Of a DNA stretch of 64,000 nt, positions 8,250-18,542 are shown one piece after another. Source of the stretch: Mesobacillus jeotgali (GTDB taxonomy: Bacteria; Bacillota; Bacilli; Bacillales; Cytobacillaceae); contig NZ_FVZC01000009.1 of the NCBI RefSeq assembly GCF_900166585.1, positions 1,809,444-1,873,443 on the forward strand. Direction: 5' to 3'. Position 1 is the stretch's first letter. Each line of letters opens with the position of its first letter. The notes below the pieces were generated by a model. It was not told the DNA's origin and did not search any database. It saw nothing but the letters and a program-made list of their open reading frames with translations. The position numbers and the translations under genes were made by a program.

Positions 8250-9080
8250 TTATTCTTCATTCATAATTGTGATCACATCATAAGTAGAGTCGGTAAACTT
8301 TATTGTAACAGTACCATGCTGTTTTGTGAAATAAACATCAATCCATGCCTCATGGAGCATTTCTACCAAATTAGGATCAGGTTTCGTGGAATTGGATTTG
8401 AAAATGACTGCTAGCTCAGGATCTAGATGCTCAATTAATAAATCCGAAAAAGATCCTCTTGCTGCAAACTCAGGCAGCTTAATGATATTGACGTTCTTTA
8501 GAGGCTGGGCAAGAAAGGCTTGTTCAGATTTATGGCTTGCTGAACTAATATGAAATATCTGATGGTGAAAAAATTGAAAGGAAATATCGGTCCCCTCTTT
8601 TTCCTCACACCCATCGTAAATAACTTCTGCTGTCAAACCAGGCAATAACTTCTGCAGGTGACCCTGCTTCCAGTTTTCCACTTTCAATCCAACAGGGTAG
8701 TCAATTCCGGTGATTGCTTTGCCACCAGCAGTTCCAGTCACAATTTTACGAACCTTGTATTTCTCGATTATTTCAGGAAGGTTCTCCAGTCCTGAACTTG
8801 AAGTCAATATAACTGTAGTTAAATTTTTTACATGAAAGAGAGCGAGCAGCCTTTCCAGCTCCTTCACTGTACCCTTGCCGCCCGTATTCACCAGGATGTT
8901 CTCTCCACTTGCATACTGAATCAGCACAGCCTCCCCATCACTCAGTGCGAGAAATGTAAAAGCCAGCTCATCTTTTTTAAGATTGACATCGACCCCTTCT
9001 ACTTCGACAGGAGCAGAAGGAGATTCATACGGGATATAGTACCAATTCATGAATACTAGGATTGCCAATATCAGCTTCAT
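8250..9080 (-). CDS. ComEC-like metallo-beta-lactamase-fold protein without metal ligands
   Basis: About 276 residues with an N-terminal hydrophobic segment (KLILAILVFMNWYYI) that could export or anchor the rest. The body follows the C-terminal metallo-beta-lactamase domain of ComEC: TFLALSDGEAVLIQY and NILVNTGGKG match the FLDVGQGDA.LI and ILIDTGG strands, and the region around residues 198-262 (IIKLPEFAARGSFSDLL...DVYFTKQHGTVTI) matches its end. The metal motif HxHxDH is replaced by TSSSGLE (about 95-101) and the later HHGS by AARGS, so hydrolysis is unlikely. ATG at 9080 follows GGAGGAGTGTAT. It lies between dinG and ypmA, which are adjacent in B. subtilis. Function unknown. Confidence 0.75.
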   Translation of the reverse strand: MKLILAILVFMNWYYIPYESPSAPVEVEGVDVNLKKDELAFTFLALSDGEAVLIQYASGENILVNTGGKGTVKELERLLALFHVKNLTTVILTSSSGLENLPEIIEKYKVRKIVTGTAGGKAITGIDYPVGLKVENWKQGHLQKLLPGLTAEVIYDGCEEKEGTDISFQFFHHQIFHISSASHKSEQAFLAQPLKNVNIIKLPEFAARGSFSDLLIEHLDPELAVIFKSNSTKPDPNLVEMLHEAWIDVYFTKQHGTVTIKFTDSTYDVITIMNEE

Positions 9081-9175
9081 ATACACTCCTCCAATTACTT
9101 CTAGCTTTAGAGTGTGTTATTTAGCTGAAATTATATAAGGACTTTTGAAAAACTTGAATGAGAGCTGGCTTGCTG

Positions 9176-11968
9176 TTACAGCCACCTATGAACCAAATCG
9201 ACAATCTCTGTTATTGATTTTTCTTCGACAGCAACGTCGGGTATTGAACGTATAAAGGCATTCCCGTATTTTGTTGTTACCAGCCTTCGGTCAAAAACGA
9301 AAATCAGGCCTCGGTCATCAGAAGTCCGGATCAGCCTTCCAAATCCTTGTTTAAAACGCAAAATGGCTTCAGGGAGTGATAAATCTGAAAACGGACTTCC
9401 GCCATTCTCTTTTATTAACGAACATTTTGCAGCAGTAAGAGGTTCGTCCGGCGGTGAAAAAGGCAGCCTGACAATAATCAAGCATGAAAGATCCTCACCT
9501 GGTATATCGACTCCCTCCCAAAAACTGCTGGTACCAAATAGGATTGCTTTATCGAATCGTTGGAAATTCCTCGTTAATCTAGTCCTGCTGCCAGCTGTTA
9601 TACCCTGGGCAATCAGGACAAAGTCCTCTAGAAGGCCGCTCTCCTTTATTAGGTTATATGTCTTTTTCAACATTTCATGGGAGGTGAACAAAATCAGCAT
9701 CCTGCCCCTTGTTGCCTCAGCAATGGAGATGATATGCTCTGTGATGGCCGCAACATAGTCGTCATCCGACACCGTCTTTATATCTGGCAAGTCATCTGGG
9801 ACAACCAGTTTTATTTGTGATCCATAGGAAAAAGGGGATGGAATTTGCTTTTCTATCATCACGTTTTTTAGCCCTAATTCCCTTTTAATAAAACTAAAGG
9901 ATTGATTAACCGATAAAGTGGCAGAAGTCACGACCACACTCTTCTTTCGTGTAAAGAATTTCTCTGCCAGATACTCAGAGACGTTAACGGGGCGAGAGAA
10001 AATAGCCGTCGAATTTTGCAATGACCTGGTATCCGCTTCAATCCATCTAACATGGCTGTTATCATCTTTAAAAAGGGTTTTTGCAGTTTGGCAGATTTGA
10101 TCCAGATCTTCTTTGACCTGCACTACCTCTTCCAAAACCGCTCGTTGCTTTCTAGTAAAGCTATCCGGACTTCTCCAGGCATCTTCCAATCTTTTTTCTA
10201 ATGCATCAATTAAATCCTTTAGGTGAAAATAAAATCTTTCAGCAGTTGTTTTCAACGCCGTCCAGAAACGATTTTCCCGATCTGGAACCAAGCTTGCATG
10301 AATTTTGCTGCCAGAAGCCTTATTTTTAATCGATTTTCTTGCATATGTGCCTGCCAGCTTGAAAAGTTCATCGGTTTCATATACTAAATCGGAAATCAAT
10401 TGATTAATTTCAAAGGTGTGAAGCCGTTCAGCACCGAGAACGCCATCATTGTTCATTATGGTTTCCAGCTTATAGAACAGCTGATTTTGTTCAAACAGCC
10501 CTATTTGATTAAGCACCAGCCTGACAGCGATATAATCGAGGGACTCCCCGAAATATTTCCCTGCTGCTTTTTCGAATTGATGTCCTTCATCAAGGACAAC
10601 ATGCTCATACTTCGGCAACTTACCCTTTTCAGAAACAAGGTCGGCGAGAAGCATCGAATGATTGGTTATGAGCAAATCTGCATTTTGCGCATTATCGATC
10701 GCCCTTTTATAAAAGTCAAATTCCTCCCATTGTTTTGCCTTAATGAAAAAGGAATGATCATTCTTAACTTTATTCCAAAAAAGCATGCCGCCACTCGACA
10801 AATTGAGCTCATCATAATCACCAGTTTCAGTATGTGTCAGCCAGACAAGGATTTGCATTTTTGTTAGTGCAGTATCATAATTTTCTTCTATTTCCCTTAG
10901 AGTTTGCTCAAAGCGAGCCATGCTAATATAGTGACTTCTCCCTTTGAGCAATGATATATTCAATCTCCTGCCCAGTGCCTGTTTCAGCTTAGGAACATCA
11001 TTTGTCAAAAGCTGTTCCTGCAGCTGGGTCGTATAAGTGCTGATCACCACAGGCTGTTTGTTTTCCAATGAGTAAATAGCTGCTGGGATCAAGTACCCTA
11101 GTGACTTACCCACACCAGTTCCAGCTTCAATCAAAGCATGGCCGCCTTTCAAGAAAGCCTCATAGACGAGGTCCATCATTAAAAATTGTCCCTGCCTTGC
11201 TTCAAACCCGGTAAGTGCTTTTTGAAGTAAAGCCTGCTTTTCTTCTATTGCCCCGGGAAAGTCTATGACCTGGTATTCAACATTGCCGATTACTGGCCGT
11301 TTTCTTAATGCAATTCCGCGAAAAACTTCAATTTCCTCAGGCAAAGTCTCGAGTCTGCTTTCCTTGTCTTTTAGTATTTCTTCAAAAATCAAATGAAGGT
11401 CGCTTTTAAGACCTTCTGAAAGCTTTGCCAGCTCTTTGACCGTGACCATAGGAAGGGATTTCACAGCATCTAGCATGATCAACAGCAACTCTGCTGTAAC
11501 TTGGGCATCACTATCTGCTTGATGCGGACGATCATGGCGCAGTTCCTCCTTTGCAGCAAGGTCTGTCAGTTTAAAACTGTCAGCAGTCGGATAGAGGATT
11601 CTCGCCATTTCTACTGTATCTATAACAGGACCATAAAAACCTTCCTGACCAGCATTCAATAATTCTTCCTGCAGAAAGGAAAGGTCAAATAATACATTAT
11701 GAGCCACAAAATAAGCGTCTTCAAGCATTTCAGAAACCTGCGGAGCGATTTCCTGAAATAATGGAGCATTACTTACCATTGAATCGGAAATGCCGGTCAG
11801 CTCTTCAATGAAAACCGGTATTTCCTGCAATGGATTGACAAGCGAGGAGAACCTGCCGGTAATTTGCCCGCCCTCAATCAATACTGCTCCAAACTGTATA
11901 ATCCGGTCACCCTTTTTAGGGGAATTACCGGTTGTTTCTAAATCTACTACAACAAATTTTTGGCTCAT
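9176..11968 (-). CDS. dinG: Helicase DinG family with N-terminal 3'-5' exonuclease domain
   Basis: A fusion of a DnaQ-like exonuclease (residues about 1-170, VVDLETTG with Asp and Glu of motif I, later RPHQADSDAQ) with an XPD/DinG-type superfamily 2 helicase. Walker A is EAGTGVGKS, the DEAH-type box is LDEGH, and motif VI is QGFGRLIRTSDDRG. The four cysteines of the iron-sulfur cluster of E. coli DinG are not present between Walker A and the DEGH box, as in other Firmicutes members. At 930 residues the length is that of the B. subtilis protein. It lies downstream of panD but behind a terminator. Confidence 0.93.
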   Translation of the reverse strand: MSQKFVVVDLETTGNSPKKGDRIIQFGAVLIEGGQITGRFSSLVNPLQEIPVFIEELTGISDSMVSNAPLFQEIAPQVSEMLEDAYFVAHNVLFDLSFLQEELLNAGQEGFYGPVIDTVEMARILYPTADSFKLTDLAAKEELRHDRPHQADSDAQVTAELLLIMLDAVKSLPMVTVKELAKLSEGLKSDLHLIFEEILKDKESRLETLPEEIEVFRGIALRKRPVIGNVEYQVIDFPGAIEEKQALLQKALTGFEARQGQFLMMDLVYEAFLKGGHALIEAGTGVGKSLGYLIPAAIYSLENKQPVVISTYTTQLQEQLLTNDVPKLKQALGRRLNISLLKGRSHYISMARFEQTLREIEENYDTALTKMQILVWLTHTETGDYDELNLSSGGMLFWNKVKNDHSFFIKAKQWEEFDFYKRAIDNAQNADLLITNHSMLLADLVSEKGKLPKYEHVVLDEGHQFEKAAGKYFGESLDYIAVRLVLNQIGLFEQNQLFYKLETIMNNDGVLGAERLHTFEINQLISDLVYETDELFKLAGTYARKSIKNKASGSKIHASLVPDRENRFWTALKTTAERFYFHLKDLIDALEKRLEDAWRSPDSFTRKQRAVLEEVVQVKEDLDQICQTAKTLFKDDNSHVRWIEADTRSLQNSTAIFSRPVNVSEYLAEKFFTRKKSVVVTSATLSVNQSFSFIKRELGLKNVMIEKQIPSPFSYGSQIKLVVPDDLPDIKTVSDDDYVAAITEHIISIAEATRGRMLILFTSHEMLKKTYNLIKESGLLEDFVLIAQGITAGSRTRLTRNFQRFDKAILFGTSSFWEGVDIPGEDLSCLIIVRLPFSPPDEPLTAAKCSLIKENGGSPFSDLSLPEAILRFKQGFGRLIRTSDDRGLIFVFDRRLVTTKYGNAFIRSIPDVAVEEKSITEIVDLVHRWL

Positions 11969-12084
11969 TCTTCAATACACCTCTAACATTCAGTCAAACA
12001 AAACGTATCACAAAAAATATGAAAGTAAAAGCCAGAGCATTACTAGTTTTTTCAAAGTTAATATACTGCCTGTTCCTTTTAAGC

Positions 12085-12113
12085 ATAGTATCACCAAAAT
12101 CGCTTCATGTCAT
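12085..12113 (-). promoter_or_regulatory. Candidate sigma-A promoter for dinG
   Basis: Minus strand ATGACA (12113-12108), 17-base spacer, TACTAT (12090-12085) with TG one base upstream. This would leave a leader of about 110 bases before the dinG ATG. Confidence 0.5.
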
Positions 12114-12166
12114 AGTTAGTGGCTGGAAGTTCGTGTGATGAATATTCACCTTATTTATGTAAGAAA

Positions 12167-12189
12167 AAACTCCCGATACTCGGGAGTTT
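12167..12189 (-). terminator. Terminator after panD
   Basis: AAACTCCCGA / TCGGGAGTTT with a TAC loop and a T-run on the minus strand. It ends the panBCD operon before dinG. Confidence 0.85.
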
Positions 12190-12196
12190 CCTGGTC

Positions 12197-12583
12197 CTAT
12201 AGAAATACCGTTTTCTCAGGTTCAGCATGAATCATTTCGACGATTCGATTGTTTTCATCCATCAAAGCAACTTTTGGCTGGTGAGTCGCTACCTTCTCTT
12301 CAGGAATCAGTGCATAAGATATAATGATAACAACATCGCCTTCGTGGACGAGTCTGGCTGCAGCACCATTCAGGCAAACTACTCCGCTGCCTCTTTCCCC
12401 AGGAATTATATAGGTTTCGAAACGGGCGCCATTATTATTATTGACGATTTGTACCTTTTCATTAGGAACCATTCCGACAGCGTCCAATATATCACTGTCA
12501 ATCGTGATGCTTCCTACATAATTCAAATTTGCTTCAGTTACTCTTGCTCGATGTATTTTACCGTTCATCATGGTGCGGAACAT
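12197..12583 (-). CDS. panD: Aspartate 1-decarboxylase proenzyme
   Basis: Makes beta-alanine from aspartate for pantothenate synthesis. It is a pyruvoyl enzyme that cuts itself between Gly and Ser, visible as YVGSITID near residue 24-25. Other family signatures are [15 protein letters not shown] and [14 protein letters not shown]. At 128 residues it is standard. It is the last gene of panBCD, 23 bp after panC. Confidence 0.97.
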   Translation of the reverse strand: MFRTMMNGKIHRARVTEANLNYVGSITIDSDILDAVGMVPNEKVQIVNNNNGARFETYIIPGERGSGVVCLNGAAARLVHEGDVVIIISYALIPEEKVATHQPKVALMDENNRIVEMIHAEPEKTVFL

Positions 12584-12606
12584 GGAATTTATTCCCCCTA
12601 TATAAG

Positions 12607-13455
12607 TTATTCTACATTTAAAATGATATTGTCAATCAGTCTGGCTTTCGAGAACTTTACAGCCATGGCAATAATGATTTTCCCTGTCAATGTCTCTAAG
12701 GATTGCAGTTCCGGATAGGAGTAAATTTCTATATAATCCACTTTACCGGATGTATTTTTATTAATATGTCTCATCATCATGTCGACAATCTTAAGTGGAT
12801 TTCTTTCGCCACCCTGAATTGCTGTTCTCGCCAGCTGAAGGCTTTTGCTGAGTTCTACCGCCTGTTCTCTTTCCTCACCAATCAAATAGACGTTTCTAGA
12901 ACTCTTGGCAAGACCATCCTCTTCTCTGACCGTGTCGACCGGTATCAATTCTATCGGAAAATTAAAGTCTTTTATCAAGCCATCTACCACGGCTACCTGC
13001 TGGGCATCCTTCAAGCCGAAATATGCCCTGGTTGGCTGAACGATATTGAAGAGTTTGATCAGTACTGTAGCAACACCATCAAAATGACCTGGCCTGGATT
13101 TGCCACACAGAACTTTTGTCCTATCAACAACGGACACTTGAACTGAAGCATCTTTTGGGTACATCTCTTCCGCAGAGGGATAGAAAATATAATCTACACC
13201 CTGACTCTCGGCTACGCTATGGTCACGGTCAAAATCACGCGGATAGGCATCCAGATCCTCATTAGGACCGAATTGAAGCGGGTTAACGAATATGCTCAGA
13301 ACCACAGCTTCATTTTCCTGCCGAGCCCTTTCCATTAAAGACATATGCCCTTCATGCAGAAATCCCATCGTTGGTACATAGCCAATGCTGATTCCTTCGG
13401 ACTTTAATCTTAGCATCTGTTCCTGCATTTCCGCGATTGTTCTGATGATCTTCAT
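12607..13455 (-). CDS. panC: Pantothenate synthetase
   Basis: ATP-dependent ligase joining pantoate and beta-alanine. Nucleotidyl-transferase signatures are [12 protein letters not shown] (the HIGH-type motif) and the [14 protein letters not shown] segment with GLKDAQQ. At 282 residues it is normal. Its ATG overlaps the last codon of panB by four bases, indicating translational coupling. Confidence 0.97.
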   Translation of the reverse strand: MKIIRTIAEMQEQMLRLKSEGISIGYVPTMGFLHEGHMSLMERARQENEAVVLSIFVNPLQFGPNEDLDAYPRDFDRDHSVAESQGVDYIFYPSAEEMYPKDASVQVSVVDRTKVLCGKSRPGHFDGVATVLIKLFNIVQPTRAYFGLKDAQQVAVVDGLIKDFNFPIELIPVDTVREEDGLAKSSRNVYLIGEEREQAVELSKSLQLARTAIQGGERNPLKIVDMMMRHINKNTSGKVDYIEIYSYPELQSLETLTGKIIIAMAVKFSKARLIDNIILNVE

Positions 13456-14288
13456 TCTCTTCCTCCATACAATGCCTGCAATTCTTCTTCTTTCATGGTA
13501 AATGTATGCTTATCTTCAGGGAATACTTTATGCCTCACTTCGGATACATAGGCACTCAGCCCGGATGTGATTTGTTCATTCACATTGGTATATTGTTTCA
13601 CAAATTTAGGGACACGTTCTACTCCATAAGTGATAATGTCATGATAGACTAGTACCTGACCGTCCACCTCTGCGCCGGCTCCAATACCGATTGTCGGGAT
13701 TGAAAGAGCTTTGCTGACCTGTTCAGCAAGCTGCTTAGGGACACATTCCAGTACTATGGCAAACGCGCCAGCTTCTTCACATCTTTTTGCATCATCGATC
13801 AGCTTTTTGGCAGCATCTGCACTCTTGCCCTGGACTTTGTAGCCACCAAGAACACCAACAGATTGCGGTGTCAAGCCAAGATGCGCCACGACTGGTACTC
13901 CTGCCTTCGTAAGGGCGCTGATATGGTCAATGACATCGTCAGCACCCTCCAGCTTCACGGCATTCGCCCCAGTCTCCTGCATGATTCTCGCTCCATTTAT
14001 TAATGTGTCTTTTATTGACAGATGATAGCTCATAAATGGCATATCGACAACAATGAATGTATTGCCTGCTCCGCGTCGTACGGCTTTTGAATGGTGAACC
14101 ATTTCCTCCATCGTAACCGGAATCGTGGAATCATACCCTAGCACTACCATACCCAGTGAATCTCCAACTAATATCATGTCGGCTTCTGCTTGCTCAGCAT
14201 GTTTTCCTGATGGGTAATCGTAGGCAGTGACCATGACAATCTTGCTGCCTGTTTGCTTCATTTTCAAGAAATCTGTTGTCTGTTTCAT
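13452..14288 (-). CDS. panB: 3-methyl-2-oxobutanoate hydroxymethyltransferase
   Basis: First committed step of pantothenate synthesis, producing ketopantoate. Family signatures are [10 protein letters not shown], the metal-binding [19 protein letters not shown] and IGIGAG. I chose ATG at 14288 after GGAGGAAAGGAA, which gives [14 protein letters not shown]; the frame extends upstream to 14333 inside the leader. It heads panB-panC-panD and has a roughly 200-base structured leader. Confidence 0.97.
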   Translation of the reverse strand: MKQTTDFLKMKQTGSKIVMVTAYDYPSGKHAEQAEADMILVGDSLGMVVLGYDSTIPVTMEEMVHHSKAVRRGAGNTFIVVDMPFMSYHLSIKDTLINGARIMQETGANAVKLEGADDVIDHISALTKAGVPVVAHLGLTPQSVGVLGGYKVQGKSADAAKKLIDDAKRCEEAGAFAIVLECVPKQLAEQVSKALSIPTIGIGAGAEVDGQVLVYHDIITYGVERVPKFVKQYTNVNEQITSGLSAYVSEVRHKVFPEDKHTFTMKEEELQALYGGRE

Positions 14289-14344
14289 TTCCTTTCCTCC
14301 CTTTTCTGAAGAGGAGATAAAACAATCCATCAATGCGAGACACT

Positions 14345-14491
14345 AAAAAAGGACCCATCTATGTCAGAAGGACCCATTGAAGTCTGCGCTTGTTTCATCC
14401 CTCTGTCCCAGTCCGAAATCGGATCCAGGCAGAACTATTTTGATTTCAATCAATACTCTGGTGCAGTTCTCTCGATACCGCCCAGATTGAT
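14345..14491 (-). ncRNA. Structured panB leader (possible pan-type RNA/attenuator)
   Basis: The minus strand between birA and panB can form a long stem with interruptions at 14491-14449: ATCAAT, CTGG and GCGGT on one side pair with ACTGC, CCAG and ATTGAT on the other, leaving unpaired A and AGT on the 3' side. Further down GGATCC (14426-14421) can pair either with GGGTCC at 14375-14370 or at 14356-14351, the second followed by a run of six T. A local hairpin (TCCG-ATTT-CGGA) competes for the same bases. Position before panB fits the known pan RNA motif of Firmicutes, but I cannot verify the consensus. A TATAAT with upstream TG at 14495-14490 overlaps the hairpin base, so promoter and hairpin may not both be right. 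Confidence 0.4.
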
Positions 14492-14528
14492 TATAGCAAA
14501 TCAGTTTTATTTTGGCTACATAACGGAA

Positions 14529-15524
14529 TTATCCTTCAATTTTGATATCTGCCGAATAAATATTATGTATAGTACCTGTATTATCTTCTATCAAAAGAAC
14601 TCCGTCTTCGGTGATTCCTATGGCTTTCCCCTTGATTTCCCCTGTGATTGTCCGGGCAGTAATCTGCTTGCCAATACTGACTGCGTAGCTTTCCCACATT
14701 AATTTTATCGGGAAGAAGCCTTTCTCGAGGTAAAGCAGATATAATTTCTCCAATTTTTCAAGAATCGTCCTGATCAATTGTTCCCTGTCTATTTCCCTGC
14801 CTGTCTCAATCGCCAGGGAAGATGCAACTTGCTTGATTTCTTCAGGAAAATCCTCTTCCGCAGAATTGACATTGATGCCAATTCCAATAATGACGGAATT
14901 TATTCGGTCTGATTCAGCCTGCAGTTCTGTCAGTATTCCAGTTATCTTTTTCCCGTTTATCATAATATCATTAGGCCATTTAATTTCAGGCAATAAACCT
15001 GTTACTTCCTCAATGGCCTGTACTACACCCACTGCCGTGATCAATGTCAGCTGCGGTGCTTTCGGGATAGGGATTTTAGGACGAAGGAGTATGCTCATCC
15101 ATATACCCGTGTATTTTGGTGAATGCCATTTGCGGTCCATTCTTCCTCTGCCGGCCGTTTGCTCCTCGGCAATGACAATCGTTCCTTCTTCTGCATTTTC
15201 ATAAGCTAACTTATAGGCGATTTTTTGAGTGGATTCCACGCTCTCATGGTAGTGGAGATTTCTGCCCAGGAATTCCGTCTTCAAGCCAAGGGTGATTTTA
15301 TCAGCAGTCATTTCAGCCGGGATTGAGACAATTTTATACCCTTTCCTTCTGATTGCCTCAAATTGAAAGCCTTCTTTACGAAGTTCTTCGATCTGTTTCC
15401 AAACTGCTGTCCGGGAACAGCCAGCGATGTCCGCCAATTTTTGGCCTGATAAGTACTCTGATTCATTATTGGTAAAAGCATCGATCAATTTTTTCCTTAT
15501 TTCTGATTGGACGCGTTCAGCCAT
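14529..15524 (-). CDS. birA: Biotin protein ligase / biotin operon repressor
   Basis: Bifunctional BirA: an N-terminal winged helix (SGQKLADIAGCSRTAVWKQI) binds the biotin operator, and the ligase domain attaches biotin to carboxyl carrier proteins. The ligase loop GRGRMDRKWHSP and the KWPNDI motif are clear, and a short SH3-like C-terminal domain follows. At 331 residues it matches B. subtilis. Its start overlaps the end of cca by 28 bp, so the two are cotranscribed. Confidence 0.95.
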   Translation of the reverse strand: MAERVQSEIRKKLIDAFTNNESEYLSGQKLADIAGCSRTAVWKQIEELRKEGFQFEAIRRKGYKIVSIPAEMTADKITLGLKTEFLGRNLHYHESVESTQKIAYKLAYENAEEGTIVIAEEQTAGRGRMDRKWHSPKYTGIWMSILLRPKIPIPKAPQLTLITAVGVVQAIEEVTGLLPEIKWPNDIMINGKKITGILTELQAESDRINSVIIGIGINVNSAEEDFPEEIKQVASSLAIETGREIDREQLIRTILEKLEKLYLLYLEKGFFPIKLMWESYAVSIGKQITARTITGEIKGKAIGITEDGVLLIEDNTGTIHNIYSADIKIEG

Positions 15525-16693
15525 TCCTTTATTTTCTCCTTCTCGTTTGATACATCTCCATTGATTACAGATCGTTCTATATTATCCAGCACTTCCCGCA
15601 GCCAGGGCCCAGGCTGCTTTTTCGTCCAAGCCATAACATCCTTCCCCGAGACCGCTAATTCCTGACGATTCTTAATAGGCAGCATGTCATACAGTTCGAC
15701 CAGTTTTTCCGGTTTAAAGCATTTATCACGGAGCATCGCAGCCACTTTTTCCGCACAGATGGCCTCTTCCAGACCTGCCTTGTAGATTGAGTCCAGAGTC
15801 CACTGATTATCAAGTCTGTTCAAAAGCAGTGAATGAATATGCTTGTAGCGCTTAATTCTTTGTAACGGCAGCTTCCATCCCCTGAGAAAATCCTCAATTT
15901 CTGTTTGTGCCAGACCCAATTCAAACAAAAGCAGAACCCATGATTCCTCTAGTTTTAAATCAGTTGTTAAATGTGAAGAAAAACTTATAAGTTGGCTATC
16001 CCTCTCATCCAATCCAGGCAAATACTGATAAATTCCGCTCTTTACCAGCAGTTGGATTGCCTCTTTCCTTCCTGGACCAGCAAGCAGTTTCTCGAATTCA
16101 ACCAATTTACGCTCAACCGCAATGTTCTGGAGCAAATGGCCGTGAACAGCGAGCGATGCAAAAGTCTGCTTTTCGATTGAGAAGGCTAGTTGGGACTGGA
16201 ACCTGACTGCCCTAAGCATCCTTAATGCATCTTCACCGAAACGTTCGTCCGGGTTGCCTACAGTGACAATTTCCCTTCGCTTGATGGCTTCCCTTCCTGC
16301 GAATGGATCTCTGATATGCCCATCTTTGTCCATTGCCATGGCATTCATTGTGAAGTCGCGGCGCTGCAGATCCTCCGTTAAAGAACGGATAAAAGAAACG
16401 TTGTCAGGCCTGCGGAAATCTGAATAGTCCGCTTCAGCACGGAATGTGGTGACTTCATAATGGTTCCCCGCATGATGGACCAGAATGGTACCATGGTCAA
16501 TTCCCACATCAGCAGTCTTGCTGAAAATCTGCTTCAATTCTTCAGGCAGAGCAGAAGTTGCGATGTCAACATCCGCTATTTCACGTCCAAGAAGGTGGTC
16601 CCTTACAGATCCACCTACAAAATAAGCCTCAAACCCAGCGCTCTCTATTAATTCAAGTACGGGTACTGCCTGTTCAAACGGATTAGCTGTCAT
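15497..16693 (-). CDS. cca: CCA-adding tRNA nucleotidyltransferase
   Basis: Adds or repairs the 3' CCA of tRNAs. Class II nucleotidyltransferase motifs: [22 protein letters not shown] split as GGSVRD and DVD, then [10 protein letters not shown], and the base-selecting [12 protein letters not shown] helix. At 398 residues it is normal for Bacillus. It overlaps bshA by four bases upstream and birA by 28 bases downstream. Confidence 0.96.
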   Translation of the reverse strand: MTANPFEQAVPVLELIESAGFEAYFVGGSVRDHLLGREIADVDIATSALPEELKQIFSKTADVGIDHGTILVHHAGNHYEVTTFRAEADYSDFRRPDNVSFIRSLTEDLQRRDFTMNAMAMDKDGHIRDPFAGREAIKRREIVTVGNPDERFGEDALRMLRAVRFQSQLAFSIEKQTFASLAVHGHLLQNIAVERKLVEFEKLLAGPGRKEAIQLLVKSGIYQYLPGLDERDSQLISFSSHLTTDLKLEESWVLLLFELGLAQTEIEDFLRGWKLPLQRIKRYKHIHSLLLNRLDNQWTLDSIYKAGLEEAICAEKVAAMLRDKCFKPEKLVELYDMLPIKNRQELAVSGKDVMAWTKKQPGPWLREVLDNIERSVINGDVSNEKEKIKEWLNASNQK

Positions 16694-17829
16694 GATTTAT
16701 CATTCTCCAGCAGGCTGTAATAAATATTTTCATATTCTGCAACAATCTGTTCAGCACTGAAATCTTTTTCTGCGCGTTGCAGGGAGTTTGCCGCAAAGCG
16801 CTTGTGAGTGTCCGGATTAGAAAGAATCTCTACTGCTTTTTCAGTAAACTCTTCAATATTTCCCAATTCACAAATATATCCTGTTTCACCATCCACAATT
16901 ACTTCCGGAATCCCTCCGACATTTGTGCCGATACATGGGACACCGCAAGCCATCGCTTCTAGTGCAACAAGTCCAAAACTTTCTTTTTCGGAGAGAAGGA
17001 GCATTAAATCACTCAATGAGTACAGCTCCTCGACTCTTTCCTGTTTACCCAGCAGCAGTACCTTATCCCGGATACCGAGCTCACTCGCAAGGTCGCAAAC
17101 CTTTTTCATCTCAGGACCGTCTCCTACTAGCAAAAGCTTTGCCGGCAACTTCTCAACAATCCCGGCAAAGGTCTTGATTACATCCGGCACCCTTTTAACA
17201 GGGCGGAAATTCGAAACATGAATAATTACTTTTTCATCAGGAAGAACTCCATACTCATTCCTCAGATCGCTGGATTCCACACGCTTGTTGACGCGGGTGT
17301 CAATGAAATTATAAACACAATCGATTTCTTTTTTCGGCTTGATTAAATCGTATGTTTGCTTAATCAGTGACTCTGAAACAGCTGTTACATAATCTGACTT
17401 TTCAATTCCAAAGCGGATTGCATCAGTTAGAGAAGGGTCATATCCCAGCACAGTAATATCTGTCCCATGGAGAGTGGTAACGATCTTCAGGTCCCTGCCG
17501 CTCATCTGACGTGCCAGAATCGCGCAGACAGCGTGCGGGATAGCGTAATGTACATGGAGAACATCCAGATTCTCCAATACAGCTACCTCGGCTATTTTGC
17601 TGGCCAGAGCAATATCGTAAGGTGGATATTGAAAGACAGAGTATTGATTGACTTCGACCTCATGCGAGTAAATATTTCGGTACATCTTTTTCAGCCGGAA
17701 AGGAAGACTCGAGGAGATGAAATGAATTTCATGACCTTTTTCAGCCAGCAGTTTTCCTAGTTCTGTAGCGACAACTCCTGACCCCCCAACTGTTGGATAA
17801 CAAGTGATGCCGATTTTAAGTTTCTTCAT
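16690..17829 (-). CDS. bshA: N-acetyl-alpha-D-glucosaminyl L-malate synthase BshA
   Basis: First step of bacillithiol synthesis, a GT4 glycosyltransferase transferring GlcNAc from UDP-GlcNAc to L-malate. It shows the N-terminal glycine loop ([16 protein letters not shown]), [18 protein letters not shown] and the C-terminal EX7E-type segment ([16 protein letters not shown]). At 379 residues length is typical. It overlaps bshB1 and cca by four bases each, in the same gene order as B. subtilis. Confidence 0.96.
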   Translation of the reverse strand: MKKLKIGITCYPTVGGSGVVATELGKLLAEKGHEIHFISSSLPFRLKKMYRNIYSHEVEVNQYSVFQYPPYDIALASKIAEVAVLENLDVLHVHYAIPHAVCAILARQMSGRDLKIVTTLHGTDITVLGYDPSLTDAIRFGIEKSDYVTAVSESLIKQTYDLIKPKKEIDCVYNFIDTRVNKRVESSDLRNEYGVLPDEKVIIHVSNFRPVKRVPDVIKTFAGIVEKLPAKLLLVGDGPEMKKVCDLASELGIRDKVLLLGKQERVEELYSLSDLMLLLSEKESFGLVALEAMACGVPCIGTNVGGIPEVIVDGETGYICELGNIEEFTEKAVEILSNPDTHKRFAANSLQRAEKDFSAEQIVAEYENIYYSLLENDKS

Positions 17830-18542
17830 TTTCTTTCCCCTAACAAATCGTTATGGATCAGCAACGGTTTTTTTGCCATAAAGCCTTCTGCAAAATGGAC
17901 GCCAGCCTCTTTGCCGAACAATCTTTCACGTGCCTCAACTGTTTCGATATAGCCGTTTACCAGCGGTGTCTCAAATGTCGCATCACTTTTCTTGAATTGG
18001 CTTTCATAAGCATTGAGGGCATTTATTTTGATCTCCATAAAGTCAGATATATCCACAACAAAATCAGGCTTATGAAAACCGTTGATCATGTAAAAATATA
18101 ATGCCTTTGGTCTGTGGGCATCCAAACCCGATTCCTCATCATATTTTCTTACAGCTGCCGAGAAGAACGCCTCCTCAACAAGACGGGCACAGCTGCCATG
18201 GTCAGGATGACGATCATCAAAAAAAGGTACAAAGACTATTTCCGGGCGATTACGCCTGATTACTCTAACAATATCCCTTATGTATTCATCTTTTAGGAAC
18301 AAGCCCCTATCCGGAAGGTCGAGGGTTTCCCTCCCTGATACTCCGAGTATCTGGGCAGCATTGATTGCCTCTTGTTTCCTTATTTCGACAGTCCCATTTG
18401 AAGACATTTCTGCTTTTGTTAAATCGCAGATGCCGATGACTTTGCCTTCATTTGCATATTTGGCTATCGTTCCCCCCATGCCAATCTCAACATCATCTGC
18501 GTGGGCGCCAAATGCCAGTATATCAAGCTTCTTTGCTACCAT
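17826..18542 (-). CDS. bshB1: Bacillithiol biosynthesis deacetylase BshB1
   Basis: Zinc deacetylase of the PIG-L/LmbE family that removes the acetyl group from GlcNAc-malate. The zinc motif is [13 protein letters not shown] (AHxDD) and the distal histidine lies in [13 protein letters not shown] at 18542 gives [12 protein letters not shown], close to relatives; GTG at 18551 is an alternative. It overlaps mgsA slightly and bshA by four bases. Confidence 0.95.
   Translation of the reverse strand: MVAKKLDILAFGAHADDVEIGMGGTIAKYANEGKVIGICDLTKAEMSSNGTVEIRKQEAINAAQILGVSGRETLDLPDRGLFLKDEYIRDIVRVIRRNRPEIVFVPFFDDRHPDHGSCARLVEEAFFSAAVRKYDEESGLDAHRPKALYFYMINGFHKPDFVVDISDFMEIKINALNAYESQFKKSDATFETPLVNGYIETVEARERLFGKEAGVHFAEGFMAKKPLLIHNDLLGERK

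Noticed and set aside
10400..10867. 155-codon frame opposite dinG
   Set aside because: Shadow of the conserved helicase gene, without supporting start signals.
12227..12718. 163-codon frame opposite panD/panC
   Set aside because: Spans two well-supported genes on the minus strand and resembles no family.
14345..14491. T-box riboswitch in the panB leader
   Set aside because: The T-box sequence AGGGTGGNACCGCG and specifier stem are not found.
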